NCBI RefSeq assembly: GCF_000717645.1
Contig: NZ_JNZZ01000020.1
Span: forward strand, 1 to 64,000
Origin: Streptomyces californicus
Lineage (GTDB): Bacteria; Actinomycetota; Actinomycetes; Streptomycetales; Streptomycetaceae
Length of the DNA stretch: 64,000 nt
Reading direction: 5' to 3'
Part shown: positions 17,147 to 25,092 of the stretch, piece after piece
Layout of the letters: each line of letters opens with the position of its first letter
How positions within the stretch are numbered: the stretch's first letter is position 1
Notes under the pieces: generated by a model
Databases searched by the model: none
Told to the model about the DNA's origin: nothing
What the model saw: the letters and a program-made list of their open reading frames with translations, nothing else
Made by a program: the position numbers and the translations under genes

Positions 17147-17246
17147 GGCACGCCCGCGGCCCCGCCGTACGACAGCGCCACCCGCACCACGCGAACCCAG
17201 GGCCCACCTCCCGCCTCCCCGGCGGGGCGAACGACAAGGAGGCGGC

Positions 17247-19607
17247 GTGAGCGGCGACGCGGCCACCGCGGCCAACGCGACCAGCACCAGCCTGCCCAGG
17301 ATCGACGCGCTGGCAGGCGCACCGGGCTCCGGCGCCGGCCCGGAGCCGGAGCAGCCCCGGCAGGGCCTCGGCGCTTCGCTGCGTCCGGCGGACACCGGCG
17401 CGAAGACCGAGGGCACCTTCCCGTACGCGGCCGACCTCTGGGCCGAGGGCCTGCTCTGGGCGGCCGTGCTGCGCTCCCCGCACCCGCACGCGCGCATCCT
17501 GTCCATCGACACCTCGGGGGCCGAGGAGATGCCCGGGGTGCGGGCCGTCGTCACCCATGAGGACGTGCCGGGGGACAGCAACTACGGCCGCCACGTGGTG
17601 GACCGCCCGGTGTTCGCCTCCGACCTGGTGCGCCACCACGGCGAGCCGATTGCCGCCGTCGCCGCCGACCACCCGGAGACCGCCCGGCTGGCCGCCGCCG
17701 CCATCGCCGTACGGTACGAGGTGCTGGAGCCGGTCACCGACCCGGAGACGGCGTTCGCGGCGGAGCCGCTGCACCCCGACGGCAACCTGATCCGGCACAT
17801 CCCGCTGCGCTACGGCGACCCGGAGGCGACCGGCGAGGTCGTCGTCGAGGGCCTGTACCGCATCGGCCGCCAGGACCCGGCCCCGATCGGCGCCGAGGCC
17901 GGCCTCGCCGTGCCCCGGCCGGACGGCGGCGTGGAGATCTACACCGCCTCCACCGACCCGCACACCGACCGAGACCTGATCGCCGCCTGCTACGGCCTGG
18001 AGCCCGAGCGGGTCAAGGTCGTCGTGACCGGGGTACCCGGCGCGACCGGCGACCGCGAGGACCCCGGCTTCCAGATCCCGTTGGGCCTGCTGGCGCTGCG
18101 TACCGGCTGCCCGGTGAAGCTGGCCGCGAGCCGCGAGGAGTCCTTCCTCGGCCACACCCACCGCCACCCCACCCTCCTGCGCTACCGCCACCACGCGGAT
18201 GCCGAGGGCCGGTTGGTCAAGGTGGAGGCTCAAATCCTGCTGGACGCGGGCGCGTACGCCGACGCCTCGTCCGAATCCCTGGCCGCCGCCGTGGCGTTCG
18301 CCTGCGGCCCGTACGTCGTGCCGCACGCCTTCATCGAGGGCTGGGCGGTCCGGACGAACAACCCGCCGTCGGGCCATGTGCGCGGGGAGGGCGCGATGCA
18401 GGTCTGCGCGGCGTACGAGGGCCAGATGGACAAACTGGCCGCCCGGATCGGCATCGACCCGGCCGAACTGCGCCTGCGCAACGCGCTGTCCACCGGCGAC
18501 ATACTGCCCACCGGCCAGACGGTGACCTGCCCGGCCCCGGTGGCCGGCCTGATCGAGGCCGTCCGCGACGCGCCGCTGCCCGCCCTCCCCAAGGACGGCC
18601 CGGAGGACGACTGGCTGCTGCCGGGCGGCCTGGAGGGCGCGGGCGAGCCGGGGGCGGTGCGCCGGGGCGTGGGCTACGGCGTGGGCATGGTCCACATGCT
18701 CGGCGCGGAGGGCGCGGATGAGGTCTCCACGGCCACGGTCCGGGTCCACGACGGCGTGGCCACGGTGATCTGCGCGGCGGTCGAGACGGGCCAGGGCTTC
18801 ACCACGCTTGCCCGCCAGATCGTCCAGGAGGTCCTGGGCGTCGAGGAGGTCCACGTGGCCGCCGTCGACACCGACCAGCCGCCCGCGGGCCCGGCCACCC
18901 ACGGCCGGCACACCTGGGTGTCGGGCGGGGCGGTGGAGCGCGCGGCGAAGATGGTCCGCACCCAGCTCCTCCAGCCGCTGGCCCACCAGTTCGGCATGTC
19001 CACGGAGCTGCTCCAGATCGCGGACGGCAAGATCACCTCGTACGACGGCGTGCTGTCCACGACGGTCAGCGAGACGCTGGACGGCAAGGAGCTGTGGGCC
19101 ACCGCGCAGTGCCGCCCCCACCCCACGGAGCCGCTGGACGAGTACGGCCAGGGCGACGCGTTCGTGGGCCTCGCGTTCTGCGCGGTACGGGCGGTGGTCG
19201 ACGTCGACATCGAGCTCGGCTCGGTCCGCGTGGTCGAGATGGCGGTCGCCCAGGACGTCGGCCGGGTCCTGAACCCGGCCCAGTTGGCGACCCGTATCGA
19301 GGCGGGCATCACCCAGGGCATCGGCGCGGCCCTCACGGAGAACCTCCGTACCGCGAAGGGCCTGATCCGCCACCCCGACCTGACCGGCTACGCCCTGCCG
19401 ACCTCGCTGGACGCCCCGGACATCCGGATCGTCCGGCTGATCGAGGAACGCGACGTGGTGGCCCCCTTCGGCGCCAAACCGGCCTCGGCGGTCCCGGTCG
19501 TCACGGCCCCCGCCGCGGTCGCCGCAGCGGTCCGCTCGGCAACGGGCCGCCCGGTCAACCGACTTCCCATCCGTCCCCAGGCAGCGGTGGCGACGCCGAA
19601 GGGCTGA
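17247..19607 (+). CDS. molybdopterin-binding large subunit, xanthine-dehydrogenase family, with altered active site
   Basis: The protein has 786 aa. GTG at 17247 follows a strong AAGGAGG. The family fold is clear: LRPADTGAKTEGTFPYAADL, AAVLRSPHPHARILSIDTSGA, IAAVAADHPETARLAA, PVKLAASREESFLGHTHRHP, and a C-terminal AVAQDVGRVLNPAQLATRIEAG. Key cofactor motifs deviate, however. The usual GGAFGGRED is VPGATGDRED, the QEHAYLEP region is RQDPAPIGAEA, and the usual GAKGVGEPP, whose Glu is the base in catalysis, reads FGAKPASAVPVV, so that Glu appears to be Ala. The substrate is unknown. It may be a divergent or inactive paralogue that still assembles with the other two subunits. Confidence 0.82.
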   Translation: MSGDAATAANATSTSLPRIDALAGAPGSGAGPEPEQPRQGLGASLRPADTGAKTEGTFPYAADLWAEGLLWAAVLRSPHPHARILSIDTSGAEEMPGVRAVVTHEDVPGDSNYGRHVVDRPVFASDLVRHHGEPIAAVAADHPETARLAAAAIAVRYEVLEPVTDPETAFAAEPLHPDGNLIRHIPLRYGDPEATGEVVVEGLYRIGRQDPAPIGAEAGLAVPRPDGGVEIYTASTDPHTDRDLIAACYGLEPERVKVVVTGVPGATGDREDPGFQIPLGLLALRTGCPVKLAASREESFLGHTHRHPTLLRYRHHADAEGRLVKVEAQILLDAGAYADASSESLAAAVAFACGPYVVPHAFIEGWAVRTNNPPSGHVRGEGAMQVCAAYEGQMDKLAARIGIDPAELRLRNALSTGDILPTGQTVTCPAPVAGLIEAVRDAPLPALPKDGPEDDWLLPGGLEGAGEPGAVRRGVGYGVGMVHMLGAEGADEVSTATVRVHDGVATVICAAVETGQGFTTLARQIVQEVLGVEEVHVAAVDTDQPPAGPATHGRHTWVSGGAVERAAKMVRTQLLQPLAHQFGMSTELLQIADGKITSYDGVLSTTVSETLDGKELWATAQCRPHPTEPLDEYGQGDAFVGLAFCAVRAVVDVDIELGSVRVVEMAVAQDVGRVLNPAQLATRIEAGITQGIGAALTENLRTAKGLIRHPDLTGYALPTSLDAPDIRIVRLIEERDVVAPFGAKPASAVPVVTAPAAVAAAVRSATGRPVNRLPIRPQAAVATPKG

Positions 19608-19615
19608 CGTCGGCG

Positions 19616-19644
19616 CGACGGCCCCGCCCCCGGCGGAGCCGTCG
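19616..19644 (+). terminator. terminator of the hydroxylase operon
   Basis: CGACGGC (19616-19622) pairs with GCCGTCG (19638-19644), 9 bases after the stop; GC-rich loop. Confidence 0.5.
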
Positions 19645-19828
19645 TCGCGGAGCCGCCGAGGCCGCACCGGCCCCGCGGCCGCGACCGCCCGCACGCCGCT
19701 CCGGCGCCCGTGCCTCTTCGCCGGTGTTCCCGGCCGACAAGAGGCTCGATTCGTACTCGCCCACGCCTCGGCCTTGACGATACGGTCCCGAAGGACGCCT
19801 GTTCGCGTGAGCAAAGACGGGGGAGTAC

Positions 19829-20251
19829 GTGACGTTCGACAAGGAATGGGCCGAACTGCGGTCGGCTGCGGCCCAGCGAAATGCCGTGCAGATCAACAGT
19901 GTTCCGGCCGAGGGCAGCGGTGGGGCGGCCGACCTGGTGGTGCACCGCGACGATCTCGGTGCTGTCGGGAGTGACGCCTACGAACTCCGGACGAAGCTGT
20001 CGAAGGACGGCGACCACGCCCGCCCCGCCACCTTCGACGCGGCGATCGCCCTGACCGGCGGCAACTTCGCGAGCGGCGCGGCGGTCCTGAAGGTGCACGA
20101 CCGCTGGCAGAAGCACCTCAAGACGCTGCTGGACTCCTGCGCGCACATCTCGAACCACCTGGACTACACCAAGGCCCAGCACGTGAAGGACAACGTCAAG
20201 ATCGGCGGGGACCTGGCGGCGATCTCCGCGCTGTCGACGTACATGAAGTAG
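19829..20251 (+). CDS. small WXG100/EspC-like helical protein, cassette A
   Basis: The protein has 140 aa. GTG at 19829 follows GGGGGAG. After a short N-terminus (FDKEWAELRSAAAQRNAVQI), residues about 45-125 form two long helices with VHRDDLGAVGSDAYELRTKL and VHDRWQKHLKTLLDSCAHIS, then NHLDYTK. This layout resembles ESX-associated EspC/WXG100 proteins, though the exact WxG turn is absent. It is clearly homologous to the cassette B protein at 33035-33487 (shared AHISNHLD-Y/F-TK block). It starts an apparent operon, with the large protein following 17 bases later. Type VII export is an inference from this resemblance. Confidence 0.7.
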   Translation: MTFDKEWAELRSAAAQRNAVQINSVPAEGSGGAADLVVHRDDLGAVGSDAYELRTKLSKDGDHARPATFDAAIALTGGNFASGAAVLKVHDRWQKHLKTLLDSCAHISNHLDYTKAQHVKDNVKIGGDLAAISALSTYMK

Positions 20252-20268
20252 GGCTCGGGGGAGCGCGC

Positions 20269-22662
20269 ATGCCGAGTTTCGACGACATCGTCGAGGCCCC
20301 GCTGGGGAAGCTCAAGGCTGCGGCCGACGACTGGTCGGAGATGGCGGCAAGGCTGGAGAAGCTCGCCGACCAAGCGTTGTACGGGATGAAGGCGAAGGCG
20401 TACAAGGCGAACTGGGAAGGTGTCAACGCGGAGGTCACCAAGGCGTTCGTGGGCAAGACCGCGAAGGAGTGCGCGGACGCCGCCGCCGAGGCGAAGGGTG
20501 TGAAGGCGCTGCTCGAAGAGGGGTACGCGGCCTTCAAGAAGGCCAAGGACGCCCTGGTCGACATCCAGGACCACGCAGGGCCGGCAGCCGGTATCCGGGT
20601 GGACGGCAGGGGCAAGGTCACTGCGCGTTCCCCGGTCTCGGAGAACAGTGCAGCGCGCCACGACCCGGACTTCACCAAGTTCCTCCAGCAGGAGAAGGAG
20701 AACATCCAGTCGTGGCAGAAGAAGATCGACCTCATCGTCGACGACTGCAACGACGCCGATGTGGCCTTCAAGAACTCCCTTGAGGCCAACGTCACCGACC
20801 GCAGGGACTTCACCGCCCCGAAGTACACCAAGCTCGTCCAGGAGGAGGCGGACCGCGCCGTCGCTCTGGCAGCCAAGGGCCGCAACCTCACGCACGCCGA
20901 GCTCCAGGCCCTGAACGAACTGCTGCGGGAGAACGCCAGGTCACGGGAGTTCGCGAAGGCTTTCTACGAGAAGCTCGGCCCTGAGAAGGCGCTCGCCTTC
21001 TTCGGTCAGCTCGCCACGGACACCCATGACTACGCGAAGGTCGACAAGGAGCGTCTGGCGGACGTCCAGGAACTCCAGCGCAACCTCGGCCTGAATCTCG
21101 CCACCGCCTCTCGCGACAGCGCCTTCACCGCGGAGTGGGGGCCGGAGCTCTGCAAGATGGGAACCCAGCAGATCCCCTTGTCCAAGTACGACACCGGCGG
21201 CGCGCCGTACGGCTATCAGCTGCTCGGCGGGATCATGCGGTACGGGAACTATGACCCGAAGTTCCTCCATCCGATCGCTGAGCATGTGGCGCAGCTGCAT
21301 CAGAAGGACCCCGGCCGGTTCGCCGGTAACAAGCAGGTGAACGGCCTTCTGGACGATCCGTTCAACCCGTCGGGGAAGAACGGTTCCGGCTACGACCCGA
21401 TGGTCGCCATGCTGGAAGCGCTGGGGAACAGCCCGGACACGGCGAAGAAGTTCTTCACCGATGATCCGACGGCCTACAACGAGGACGGCACGGTCAACCG
21501 AGGTGCGACGGCCGACCTCGGCAAGCAGGATGGCGAAGCCATCGACAACTACCTCGATTTCTTCGGGAACGAGAAGTGGGAGTCGTTTCCGGATATCAAC
21601 TCCAGCGATCCAGACGCGTTGGGACCCACGCTTCAGTACATGCCGGACGCGTTGGGTCATGCCCTGGAGGCGGCGACGCTGGGATACCCGGCCGGTGAGC
21701 CGGACGCGCGTGTGCAGCGAGACGCTGACAACGCGGCGATTATGTATGAGGTCATGCAGAAGTACGGGGCGGACGCCGGCCTGCTCAAGCATCAGGAGGG
21801 CTTGGCGGACAGCATGGGCGTCATGGGCGCGGGATATATCGACGACATCAACTGGGCTTTGGACAAGGGTGAGGCGAAGAGTGTCTTCGCCCCCACCGCG
21901 GGCGTCGAAGGTCATTTCCCCTTCGTCGTCGACCTCGACCAAGAGCAGGGGCAGGAGCGTGCGAACGATCGCCGGCTCCTCATCGACGGGGGGCAGGGGC
22001 GCGCGGACGTCCGCCAATTCCTCAGCGCTCTTGGTCAGCATCCGGACGCCTATGCCACCCTCTCCACCGCGGAGCAGGCGTACACCAGGAGCGTTCTGGA
22101 GACGCACGTCGGTTCCGACGGAATCGACTCCGATGCCGCACGTACGACGGTTCGGGTCGGTGCCGAGATGCAGGGCATGCTCGACCAGTCCAGAGCTGAC
22201 CAGGTCGAGGCGGATCACATGAAGACGCATGAGGATTACGAGAAGGCGGTGGCCAAGCGTGCGGGCTGGGTGGAGTTCGGCGCGGGGGTTGGAATCGCGG
22301 CCGGTGCCGCGTTCCTGCCGGCGACGGCAGCGGCGGGTGCGGCTGCCGTGCTGATCCCGCTGGCGACCGACACGGCCAGTGGAGCTGCGGAGCAGGTTTT
22401 CGGACAGGTTGTCGGGGACATCTCGGATAACTCGGTCGACAAGAGCAAGGAGAAGGCGGAACAGCTCACCGATGAGGAATGGGACAGGATCTTCCGCGCG
22501 GGTGAGTCCATGGCGGAGGCTCCGATGGAAGGATTCCTCGCTCTCCACGCGACCGAGGAAGACACAAAGCTCCGTGAGGACCTGAAGCAAGCGATGCTCA
22601 TCGGCTACGGGGCCGGCAATGACCGGGAGGATCAGCAGGGTGTGAACCCGGAGACAGGCTGA
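20269..22662 (+). CDS. large DUF6571-like protein, cassette A
   Basis: The protein has 797 aa. The N-terminal 130 residues are helical and WXG100-like (LKAAADDWSEMAARLEKLAD, with W49 in YKANWEGVNAEV). The middle is unique to this family: GGIMRYGNYDPKFLHPIAEH, DPMVAMLEALGNSPDTAKKF, DALGHALEAATLGYP and GVMGAGYIDDINWAL. Near residue 670 a Gly/Ala-rich hydrophobic stretch (VGIAAGAAFLPATAAAGAAA) could insert in a membrane. No enzyme motif or signal peptide is seen. I recall such proteins being listed as DUF6571 in actinobacteria. The paralogue is at 30738-33035. Codon use is less GC-extreme than in the neighbouring core genes. Confidence 0.72.
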   Translation: MPSFDDIVEAPLGKLKAAADDWSEMAARLEKLADQALYGMKAKAYKANWEGVNAEVTKAFVGKTAKECADAAAEAKGVKALLEEGYAAFKKAKDALVDIQDHAGPAAGIRVDGRGKVTARSPVSENSAARHDPDFTKFLQQEKENIQSWQKKIDLIVDDCNDADVAFKNSLEANVTDRRDFTAPKYTKLVQEEADRAVALAAKGRNLTHAELQALNELLRENARSREFAKAFYEKLGPEKALAFFGQLATDTHDYAKVDKERLADVQELQRNLGLNLATASRDSAFTAEWGPELCKMGTQQIPLSKYDTGGAPYGYQLLGGIMRYGNYDPKFLHPIAEHVAQLHQKDPGRFAGNKQVNGLLDDPFNPSGKNGSGYDPMVAMLEALGNSPDTAKKFFTDDPTAYNEDGTVNRGATADLGKQDGEAIDNYLDFFGNEKWESFPDINSSDPDALGPTLQYMPDALGHALEAATLGYPAGEPDARVQRDADNAAIMYEVMQKYGADAGLLKHQEGLADSMGVMGAGYIDDINWALDKGEAKSVFAPTAGVEGHFPFVVDLDQEQGQERANDRRLLIDGGQGRADVRQFLSALGQHPDAYATLSTAEQAYTRSVLETHVGSDGIDSDAARTTVRVGAEMQGMLDQSRADQVEADHMKTHEDYEKAVAKRAGWVEFGAGVGIAAGAAFLPATAAAGAAAVLIPLATDTASGAAEQVFGQVVGDISDNSVDKSKEKAEQLTDEEWDRIFRAGESMAEAPMEGFLALHATEEDTKLREDLKQAMLIGYGAGNDREDQQGVNPETG

Positions 22663-22694
22663 GGCTGATTCGCGCTGCGATGGAAGGCAAGGGT

Positions 22695-23378
22695 GTGATC
22701 CGGAACGGAAAGTCACTGGTCGCTGGTCTGCTCGCGGCAGTCTGCGCTACCGCATGCTCGTCGGACCAGGAGCCTCAGTCGCCGTACGTCAATGCGGCGG
22801 AGGTGTGCGAGGGAGTGTTCGCAGGCGACCTGGAGAGGACGGTGGAGACGGTGACGGGCGCGACGTCCTTCGAGCGGCGACCGAGTGGGAGAATGGACCG
22901 GCTGATCGAGGCGATCGAGAAAGGGTACTCCTCCGGACGTAGTTGGGCGCCGGGAGGAGAACTCTGCGAGATGGCCGCCAAGGGAAGCCGCAGTAAGAAT
23001 GAGCCGGTCTTGAGGTTTCACATGTATGCGCCGTACGACGTCAATTACCCGGGGAGCGCTGTAGGTGAACGACGGTTCTCGTTGGGTGAAGAGGCGGTGG
23101 CCAACATCCGCTCGGCCGGCATCTATTTTGAATGCGTCAGCCCGCGACTCGATGGCTCGAAGAGCCGCCCGGCGCGGATTTACGGAGGGCTGGGCAACGC
23201 CCATTACCGGGGTGACGCCCGGGAGGACTTGATGGATAACCTTCGCGTCGTTCACGCCGCCTCCTTGGCGTTGGCCGAAAAGCTCGAATGCAAGGGCAGC
23301 GCCGGTCTCCCCGAGGAACTGGGCCCGGGGCTGCGGGAACTCCCTCCGGTCGGCCGCCCGGCAGAGATCGACTCCTGA
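22695..23378 (+). CDS. lipoprotein, cassette A
   Basis: The protein has 227 aa from GTG 22695, which has GGAAGG 7 bases upstream; an ATG at 22680 in the same frame has no ribosome site. The signal peptide is LVAGLLAAVCATACSS with a lipobox Cys. The mature part has further Cys residues (VCEGVF, LCEMAAKG, YFECVS, LECKGS) spaced as in the two cassette B lipoproteins, and it ends in the related ALAEKLECKGSAGLPEELGP. It should sit on the outer face of the membrane. Its function is unknown; it always accompanies the large protein here. Confidence 0.72.
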   Translation: MIRNGKSLVAGLLAAVCATACSSDQEPQSPYVNAAEVCEGVFAGDLERTVETVTGATSFERRPSGRMDRLIEAIEKGYSSGRSWAPGGELCEMAAKGSRSKNEPVLRFHMYAPYDVNYPGSAVGERRFSLGEEAVANIRSAGIYFECVSPRLDGSKSRPARIYGGLGNAHYRGDAREDLMDNLRVVHAASLALAEKLECKGSAGLPEELGPGLRELPPVGRPAEIDS

Positions 23379-23759
23379 CGGCGGCGTCGCACGTCGCGGT
23401 TCTGGTCCTCAGCGGTCTCCTCTCCGGCTGTTCCGGCGATGTTGATCAGGTGGAAACAGCGCACATGAGGGAATGCAAGTCCGTGCTCGGCATCACGCGT
23501 GTGGAATCGGCCATCGCCGCCCTGGGGGGTGCTGACGTCTCGGCTACCGCGGCGCGGCGGGCCTGTGCTGGCCGACATCCTGGTGCGAGGGGCTGAGCGG
23601 TGGGAGAAGCCCGCGCTGTTGCACCCCAGCTATGTCGGTTGCCGCCTGGATGTAACCGACGGTGAGCAGTCGAGCGGTTTCATCGAGGCTTCGGTGAGGT
23701 GGAATACGTTCCCGCTGAGCGAGGTGGACAAGGTGAAAGCGGGCCGTCGGCTGACCTGA
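23375..23759 (+). pseudogene. second cassette A lipoprotein, frameshifted and truncated
   Basis: From CTG at 23375, which overlaps the preceding stop, one frame reads a lipoprotein signal (ASHVAVLVLSGLLSGCSG) and continues through HMRECKSVLGITRVESAIA to about 23560. Within a GCGGCGCGGCGGG tract the sensible frame moves by one base to VLADILVRGAERWEKPALLH and ends at 23759 with SEVDKVKAGRRLT. Neither ATG nor GTG starts the first part, and the C-terminal ALPxxxP block of the paralogues is missing. A sequencing slip in the GC tract could mimic the frameshift but not the lost end. Confidence 0.55.
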
Positions 23760-23923
23760 GGGGCCTTCTGATCGTGTCGTCGGCCGTGGGGCGGCCCTTG
23801 CGGTACGTAGCCCGCCGGAAGGCCGGAACTCCGTTCCGCGTGCGACCCGTTGCGGTGTGCGGTCCGGTGTCCGGGGGGAAGCCCGGCCGGTACCGTGGCC
23901 GTTGACCAGGGGGAGGTGCCGGG

Positions 23924-24685
23924 GTGATATCCGAGCCGGAGTTGGTGGGGGAGGACGGGCCGGGCTCGTCGCGGGACGTGGTGAGCGGGTTCGATCCGGA
24001 GCAGGGAGCCGCCGGCGGGCGGCGGAGGTCCCGTGCGGTGTGGGCGGTCGCCGGGGCGCTGGTGGCCTCGGCGGTGTGGGCGTCGGCGGTGTTCGGGTAC
24101 GGGATCGGCCGCGACGGGAAGCCCGACCCCCGCGGCTACCGCGTGGAGTCCGACTCCTGCACGGCGATGCGACTTCCGGCGCTCACCAAGGTGCTGGGGG
24201 AGCAGGTGTCCGAGCCGGCGACCGAACTCGACGGCATCGAGCACCCCGCGCTCCACCGCATCCGCTGCACCGTCGCCTTCCAGACGAGGGACACGCCGGT
24301 CGGCGAGAACGGGACGAGGGGGAGCGTGGAGTTCGGGGTGTCGCTGACGGCCGAGCTGCACAAGGAGACCGACCCGCGTCCCGAGTTCGAGGCGAGCAGC
24401 ACGCTGACGGAGATCGACGGTTCGGTCGTGGAACGGGTGGAGCGCGTGCCCGATCTCGGAGACCAGGCGTACCTGCTGACCCTGGAGGCCGGCGGCCTGC
24501 GCCTGAACGTGGTCGAGGGCGGGGCCGTCGTCCGGCTCGCGCTGACCGGCTGGACGTTCACCGAAGACGACAGTGACGACGAGAACGGCCCGCCGGACGA
24601 CATGGCCGAACCCGACGTCCTCGCGTACCGGGCCGAGCTGATCAACGACATGCGCGAGGTGATGAAGGCCCTCAAGGCCGGGTGA
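23924..24685 (+). CDS. single-pass membrane protein of unknown function
   Basis: The protein has 253 aa. GTG at 23924 has GGGGGAGG 7 bases upstream. A cytoplasmic stretch of about 40 residues with a basic RRRSR is followed by one membrane helix (AVWAVAGALVASAVWASAVF) and an external domain with two Cys (ESDSCTAM and IRCTVAF). TACCGT near 23891 could be its -10. No family is recognised. It lies just inside the inverted cassettes and faces the tRNA. Confidence 0.65.
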   Translation: MISEPELVGEDGPGSSRDVVSGFDPEQGAAGGRRRSRAVWAVAGALVASAVWASAVFGYGIGRDGKPDPRGYRVESDSCTAMRLPALTKVLGEQVSEPATELDGIEHPALHRIRCTVAFQTRDTPVGENGTRGSVEFGVSLTAELHKETDPRPEFEASSTLTEIDGSVVERVERVPDLGDQAYLLTLEAGGLRLNVVEGGAVVRLALTGWTFTEDDSDDENGPPDDMAEPDVLAYRAELINDMREVMKALKAG

Positions 24686-24740
24686 GCGGGCGACGGACGG
24701 CGGCCGCAGGGCAGGACACGCGGGGCGCGGGAAACGGGAC

Positions 24741-24767
24741 CGGCCGCCCCCGTGGCGGGAGCGGCCG
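24741..24767 (-). terminator. terminator of tRNA-Cys
   Basis: CGGCCGC (24741-24747) pairs with GCGGCCG (24761-24767), with an inner CCCG/CGGG stem. It starts about 10 bases past the tRNA 3' end on the minus strand. Confidence 0.55.
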
Positions 24768-24775
24768 TTTCGCGC

Positions 24776-24850
24776 TGGAGACCGTGACCGGATTCGAACC
24801 GGTGTAACTCGAGTTGCAGTCGAGCCCCTGAGCCTCTCGGGCACACGGTC
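24776..24850 (-). tRNA. tRNA-Cys (GCA)
   Basis: Read on the minus strand, the acceptor stem GACCGTG/CACGGTC has 7 perfect pairs. The D arm is GCCC...GGGC. The anticodon stem CTCGA/TCGAG encloses CTGCAAC, so the anticodon is GCA. The T arm is ACCGG-TTCGAAT-CCGGT. The discriminator base is U, as tRNA-Cys requires, and CCA is encoded. Confidence 0.95.
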
Positions 24851-25092
24851 GGGGGGTGGTGCGGTGTTCCTCGTCGCCTTGTCGGCGGCGTTCCTGCTGT
24901 GACAACGACGCTACGGGCCGTCGTCCCCCGCCTCAAGGGTTCAGGCCCGCGCGCAATGCGACTGCCATACGCCGTTCACACCCGAGTACGGAGCGCGGCA
25001 GGTACCGGAGCCCGGGACCTACGACCAAGGGCCGATCCCGGGGCCGTCCAACGACAGGGTTCACAGCGCCCTACGCCCCTTACGCTGAGGGC
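24851..25092. other. tRNA-Cys / MFS intergenic region
   Basis: No gene is seen. It holds the divergent tRNA and MFS promoters. TACGCT at 25081-25086 lies exactly 6 bases before the MFS start codon. Confidence 0.4.

Noticed and set aside
14312..17581. 1089-codon frame antisense to the hydroxylase operon
   Set aside because: Opposite-strand shadow of three well-supported genes; its Val/Arg/Gly repeats mirror the His-rich array.
22680..22694. ATG 22680 as start of the cassette A lipoprotein
   Set aside because: No ribosome site precedes it. GTG 22695 has GGAAGG at good spacing and gives a normal signal peptide.
24776..24850. tRNA-Ser because of the long G-rich D arm
   Set aside because: The variable loop is only five bases, the anticodon is GCA, and the discriminator is U, all fitting tRNA-Cys.
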